Part shown: positions 61,209 to 64,000 of the stretch, piece after piece
Layout: each line of letters begins with the position of its first letter
How positions within the stretch are numbered: position 1 is the stretch's first letter
NCBI RefSeq assembly: GCF_003626695.1
Contig: NZ_RBAH01000016.1
Span: 1-64,000 of the forward strand
Origin: Paenibacillus ginsengarvi
GTDB lineage: Bacteria; Bacillota; Bacilli; Paenibacillales; NBRC-103111
Length of the DNA stretch: 64,000 nucleotides
Direction of reading: 5' to 3'
Made by a program: the position numbers and the translations under genes
The notes under the pieces: model-generated
What the model saw: the letters and a program-made list of their open reading frames with translations, nothing else
Database searches by the model: none
Told to the model about the DNA's origin: nothing

Positions 61209-62687
61209 TCAGTCGAACGAATCGAACGGATACATGGGCCGGGGAATATGCCGGAACGGCAAGCCGGTCAAATTCGCCGTGCTCGCACCCGGCGTATCGA
61301 GAATATAGATGCGATCCGTGAGCAGCTCGTATTCGGCCCGGAACTGAGCGGCCGACTTGACGAGCACGAGATCGGCGTCCGCCGGCTCCAGGCCGACGCT
61401 CCGGTACATCGCCGGATCGCCCGTGAACGTGGCGTTCTCCATCAGCAGCACGGACACGGTGCCGATCTGGACGACGGCACAGCGGCCCATATTCGCCTCC
61501 AGGCCGGCGACCGTCCCTCCGCCGAAGCGGAATTTCCCCGATCCGACCTTGGCAACGACGCCTTCGATCGCCAGCGGCTCGCCGTAGGCGCGGCTGACCG
61601 AATGGCCGACCTGCAGCCTCACCGTGCGGCCCTCTCCGGCCTCCGCCGCCGCCCGAGCCGCACCCGGGTCTACTATCGACAGCAAACAGTTCCATCTGTG
61701 ATGCGTTTTCAGCCGCAGCAGCTCGCGCAGGACGAAGTTGCTGTCCCCGGGCGATCCCGCTCCCGGGCTGTCGGCGGAATCGGATACGACGACCGGGCCG
61801 CCGCGCCCGCGCTGCTCCTCCAGCATAACGACCATTTCCTCCACGCCGTACAGCCGGATGTCGAACTGCTTCCGCTTGCTCCACATCGATGCCGCGAGCC
61901 GACCCGCTTCCTCTTCCGCCTTTGCCGGGTCGTCGTCCATAACGACTACGGAACAGCCCATCTCCGCAATATCGAGCCACGGCTGGACGAGAAACAGCGA
62001 CGTCATCGCGCAGCGCCCTTCCCGCTCGCCGGCAAGCGCCTCTTCCCACAGCTCCGCCATCGGCCCGCGTGCCGTTTCGTGCCGTTCGGCAGGGACGATC
62101 ATCGGCACCTTGCACAGCCGGATATGCGGCTTCGCTTCGCCCCGGACGATACGCCGCAGCAGTTCGGCCGCGCGGTACCCGGTCGGCACGTAGTCGGTAT
62201 GCGGAAACGTCCGGTAACCGACGATGCCGTCAACCGTCTCGACCAGCTTCCGGGTTACGTTCGCATGGGAATCGAGCGTAATGACGATCGGTACATCGGG
62301 TCCGACATGTAACCTCAGCAGCTCCACGATTTCGCCGTCCGCATCGTCGTTGTCCTCCGCCACCCACGCCCCGTGCAGCGTGAACAAAACGCCGTCGCAG
62401 GCGGGCAGGCCTGCGAGCCGCTCGGCCAGCAGCCGCTTCAGCTCGTCAAACGTGCGGCGCGGAATTTTGCCCGACGACACCGCCTGCGCAAAAACGGTCG
62501 GAAGGAGCGTCATCTCGGGATGGTCCGCAGCCGCCTTGATGAATCCGGCCAGCTCGTTCTCCGCTTTTTGCGGCTCCAAAAGCTGGCTGCCGGTCCGGAA
62601 ATAATACTGCTCGAAATCGCGCATGGCGCTGCTCGCTTCGCTGAACGTATTGCTTTCCTGGAGCAAGCCGCCGATGATGATGTTCAT
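61209..62687 (-). CDS. M81 family metallopeptidase (MlrC-like)
   Basis: This 492-residue protein has the M81 start IIIGGLLQESNTFS and the blocks GVLFTLHGAWVAEDNDDADGE, ITLDSHANVTRKLVETVDGIVGYRTFPHTD and VVVSDSADSPGAGSPGD. Here the metal ligands of MlrC (Asp and His in LDSHAN and the later His of YRTFPHTD) are present. MlrC cleaves a linear microcystin, but most M81 members sit in sugar or amino acid clusters with unknown substrates. ATG 62687 has GGGAGGAAAA upstream; the longer frame overlaps the dehydratase gene and is not used. Confidence 0.9.
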   Translation of the reverse strand: MNIIIGGLLQESNTFSEASSAMRDFEQYYFRTGSQLLEPQKAENELAGFIKAAADHPEMTLLPTVFAQAVSSGKIPRRTFDELKRLLAERLAGLPACDGVLFTLHGAWVAEDNDDADGEIVELLRLHVGPDVPIVITLDSHANVTRKLVETVDGIVGYRTFPHTDYVPTGYRAAELLRRIVRGEAKPHIRLCKVPMIVPAERHETARGPMAELWEEALAGEREGRCAMTSLFLVQPWLDIAEMGCSVVVMDDDPAKAEEEAGRLAASMWSKRKQFDIRLYGVEEMVVMLEEQRGRGGPVVVSDSADSPGAGSPGDSNFVLRELLRLKTHHRWNCLLSIVDPGAARAAAEAGEGRTVRLQVGHSVSRAYGEPLAIEGVVAKVGSGKFRFGGGTVAGLEANMGRCAVVQIGTVSVLLMENATFTGDPAMYRSVGLEPADADLVLVKSAAQFRAEYELLTDRIYILDTPGASTANLTGLPFRHIPRPMYPFDSFD

Positions 62688-62701
62688 TCCGTTTTCCTCC
62701 C

Positions 62702-64000
62702 TTACCCGTTCGTGGAAGCACCCTCGAGTGCCGGCCGCGCTAGCCTTGTATACTGGCCGAGCGCGCCTTTGTGCGCCGGCGCCGGCCGCTTCCATTCCGC
62801 TTTACGTTTCTCCAGAGCGGACGCGATCTCCTGCTCCGGCAGCGTTCCCATACCGGCCAATCCGATCACGTCAAGGCGTCTGTTCGGGATATCGATGCGG
62901 ATCGTATCGCCGCTTCGCAGATGGGCGATCGGCCCGCCGTCAACCGCTTCGGGCCCCAGGTAGCCGATGCACGGCCCCCGGGTAGCCCCGGAGAAGCGGC
63001 CGTCCGTCACAAGCGCCGTCGTTTTCGATAAGACCGGATCGGAGGCGATCAGCTCCGACATGAAAAACATTTCCGGCATGCCGGTCGCGCGCGGCCCCTG
63101 ATACCGGATCACGATCACGTCGCCCGGCTGGATGTCGCGGTTCATAAACGATTCAACCGCCGACCTCTCGCTGTCGTATACTTTGACAGGCCCTTCGTGC
63201 ACCATCATCTCGGCCACAACCGCCGATTGCTTGATCAGCGCCCCGCCCGGCGCCACATTGCCCTTCAGCAGCGCCGCAGAGCCTTCGGCCTTCAGCGGCT
63301 TCGCGATCGGGTAAATGACGTCGCGCTTGTTCAGCTTGTAGTTGGCGAGAAACATCTCCGCATAATTCGGCATCTCGCTTCGATCGAACTGCTCCAGATT
63401 GTCCCCGACCGACCGTCCCGTCACCGTCAGGCAATCCAGGTGGAGAAAACGCCGCAGCTCCTTCATCACCATCGGCACACCGCCCGCGTACCAGAACAGC
63501 TCGGTCGGATATTTGCCCGCCGTCTTCGTATCGACGAGCACGGGCACCGTCCGGTGGATGCGGTCGAACGTATCCGCCTCCAGCTCGATGCCGACTTCGC
63601 GTGCGATCGCGATCAGATGCATGACGGCGTTCAGCGAACCGCCGATGGCGGAATGAATCATGATTGCGTTCTCGAACGCTTCCCTCGTCAGCAGACGCTT
63701 CGGCGTCAAGCCCGCCCGGTGCAGCTCCATCACCTGCTGTCCTGCGGCGCGCGCCATCCGGCGTATTTCCGCGTTCGTCGCAGGAATGAGCGCCGACCAC
63801 GGAAGCGCAAGGCCAAGCGCCTCAGCCATAACCTGCATCGTCGCCGCCGTCCCCATATACTGGCAAGCTCCGCACGTCGGGCAGCAGGCGCGCTGAAACG
63901 CCAGAAACTGCTCCTTCGTCATTTTGTCTTCCTTCACGTCGACGCTCATATGCCACAACTCTTCGTTCGATTTCATGCACGGTCCCGCTCCCATAGCTCC
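62702..64000 (-). CDS. IlvD/EDD family dehydratase (5' end outside the window)
   Basis: Only the C-terminal 430 or so residues are in the window; the frame is open at the right edge. The Fe-S Cys block CCPTCGACQYMGTAATMQVMAEALGLALP and the following IGGSLNAVMHLIAIAREVG and LVTDGRFSGATRGPCIGYLGPEA are typical of dihydroxy-acid dehydratase and sugar-acid dehydratases. The cluster (SDR, binding protein, M81) speaks for a sugar-acid dehydratase over IlvD of branched-chain amino acid synthesis. It is the most upstream gene seen of the leftward operon, 14 bases before the M81 start. Confidence 0.88.
   Translation of the reverse strand, partial: GAMGAGPCMKSNEELWHMSVDVKEDKMTKEQFLAFQRACCPTCGACQYMGTAATMQVMAEALGLALPWSALIPATNAEIRRMARAAGQQVMELHRAGLTPKRLLTREAFENAIMIHSAIGGSLNAVMHLIAIAREVGIELEADTFDRIHRTVPVLVDTKTAGKYPTELFWYAGGVPMVMKELRRFLHLDCLTVTGRSVGDNLEQFDRSEMPNYAEMFLANYKLNKRDVIYPIAKPLKAEGSAALLKGNVAPGGALIKQSAVVAEMMVHEGPVKVYDSERSAVESFMNRDIQPGDVIVIRYQGPRATGMPEMFFMSELIASDPVLSKTTALVTDGRFSGATRGPCIGYLGPEAVDGGPIAHLRSGDTIRIDIPNRRLDVIGLAGMGTLPEQEIASALEKRKAEWKRPAPAHKGALGQYTRLARPALEGASTNG

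Overview
The window looks like chromosomal DNA of a spore-forming member of the Bacillota, most likely Paenibacillus or a close relative. The reasons are a GerA-type germinant receptor operon, two sporulation-type sensor kinases (one KinB-like), strong GGAGG ribosome sites, a high-GC background with many lipoproteins and orphan sugar-binding proteins, a ydaO-type c-di-AMP riboswitch, and small TAGCGGAA palindromic repeats between genes. No rRNA, tRNA, CRISPR array or intact transposon was seen.

Layout. 0.2-1.5 kb: orphan solute-binding lipoprotein. 1.65-4.5 kb: leftward sulfur-relay operon (rhodanese lipoprotein, rhodanese, TusA-like, YeeE channel) facing a YVTN propeller lipoprotein. 5.9-9.6 kb: spore germinant receptor operon in order B-A-C. 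9.8-11.5 kb: a PAS / HD-GYP / zinc-ribbon / HNH nuclease fusion. 11.6-18.9 kb: beta-lactamase-like hydrolase, VOC protein, ECF sigma-VOC fusion, class A PBP, P-loop kinase, two head-to-head gene remnants, GNAT. 19.3-25.5 kb: beta-sandwich protein with MenA, NAGPA-type protein, EamA exporter, unknown membrane protein, small membrane protein. 25.6-32.9 kb: catabolic cluster (Gfo/Idh/MocA oxidoreductase, amidohydrolase, IclR regulator, SDR, divergent class III aminotransferase, alpha/beta hydrolase, second SDR). 33.0-36.9 kb: MerR, esterase, amidase and MBL hydrolase. 37-42.8 kb: DUF1992 protein, AraC, MFS exporter, GH26-like lipid-free anchored glycosidase, GltC-like LysR. 42.9-46.4 kb: AT-rich island with a frameshifted secreted protein, two tandem solute-binding lipoproteins and an IS3-like end. 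46.4-48.5 kb: gdhA and a 62-residue membrane protein behind a c-di-AMP riboswitch. 48.7-57 kb: DsbA-like oxidoreductase, KinB-like kinase, phosphoesterase, histidine phosphatase, OhrR-glutathione peroxidase operon, methionine aminopeptidase, multi-PAS kinase. 57-64 kb: leftward carbohydrate cluster (IlvD/EDD dehydratase cut by the window edge, M81 peptidase, SDR, solute-binding protein with a cre-like site, unknown glycosidase-like protein).

The observations I consider most worth following are the PAS-HD-GYP-zinc ribbon-HNH fusion, the c-di-AMP riboswitch in front of a tiny membrane protein and glutamate dehydrogenase, and the ECF sigma-VOC fusion next to a free VOC paralogue. Functions are assigned from reading the protein sequences for family motifs; no database search was possible.
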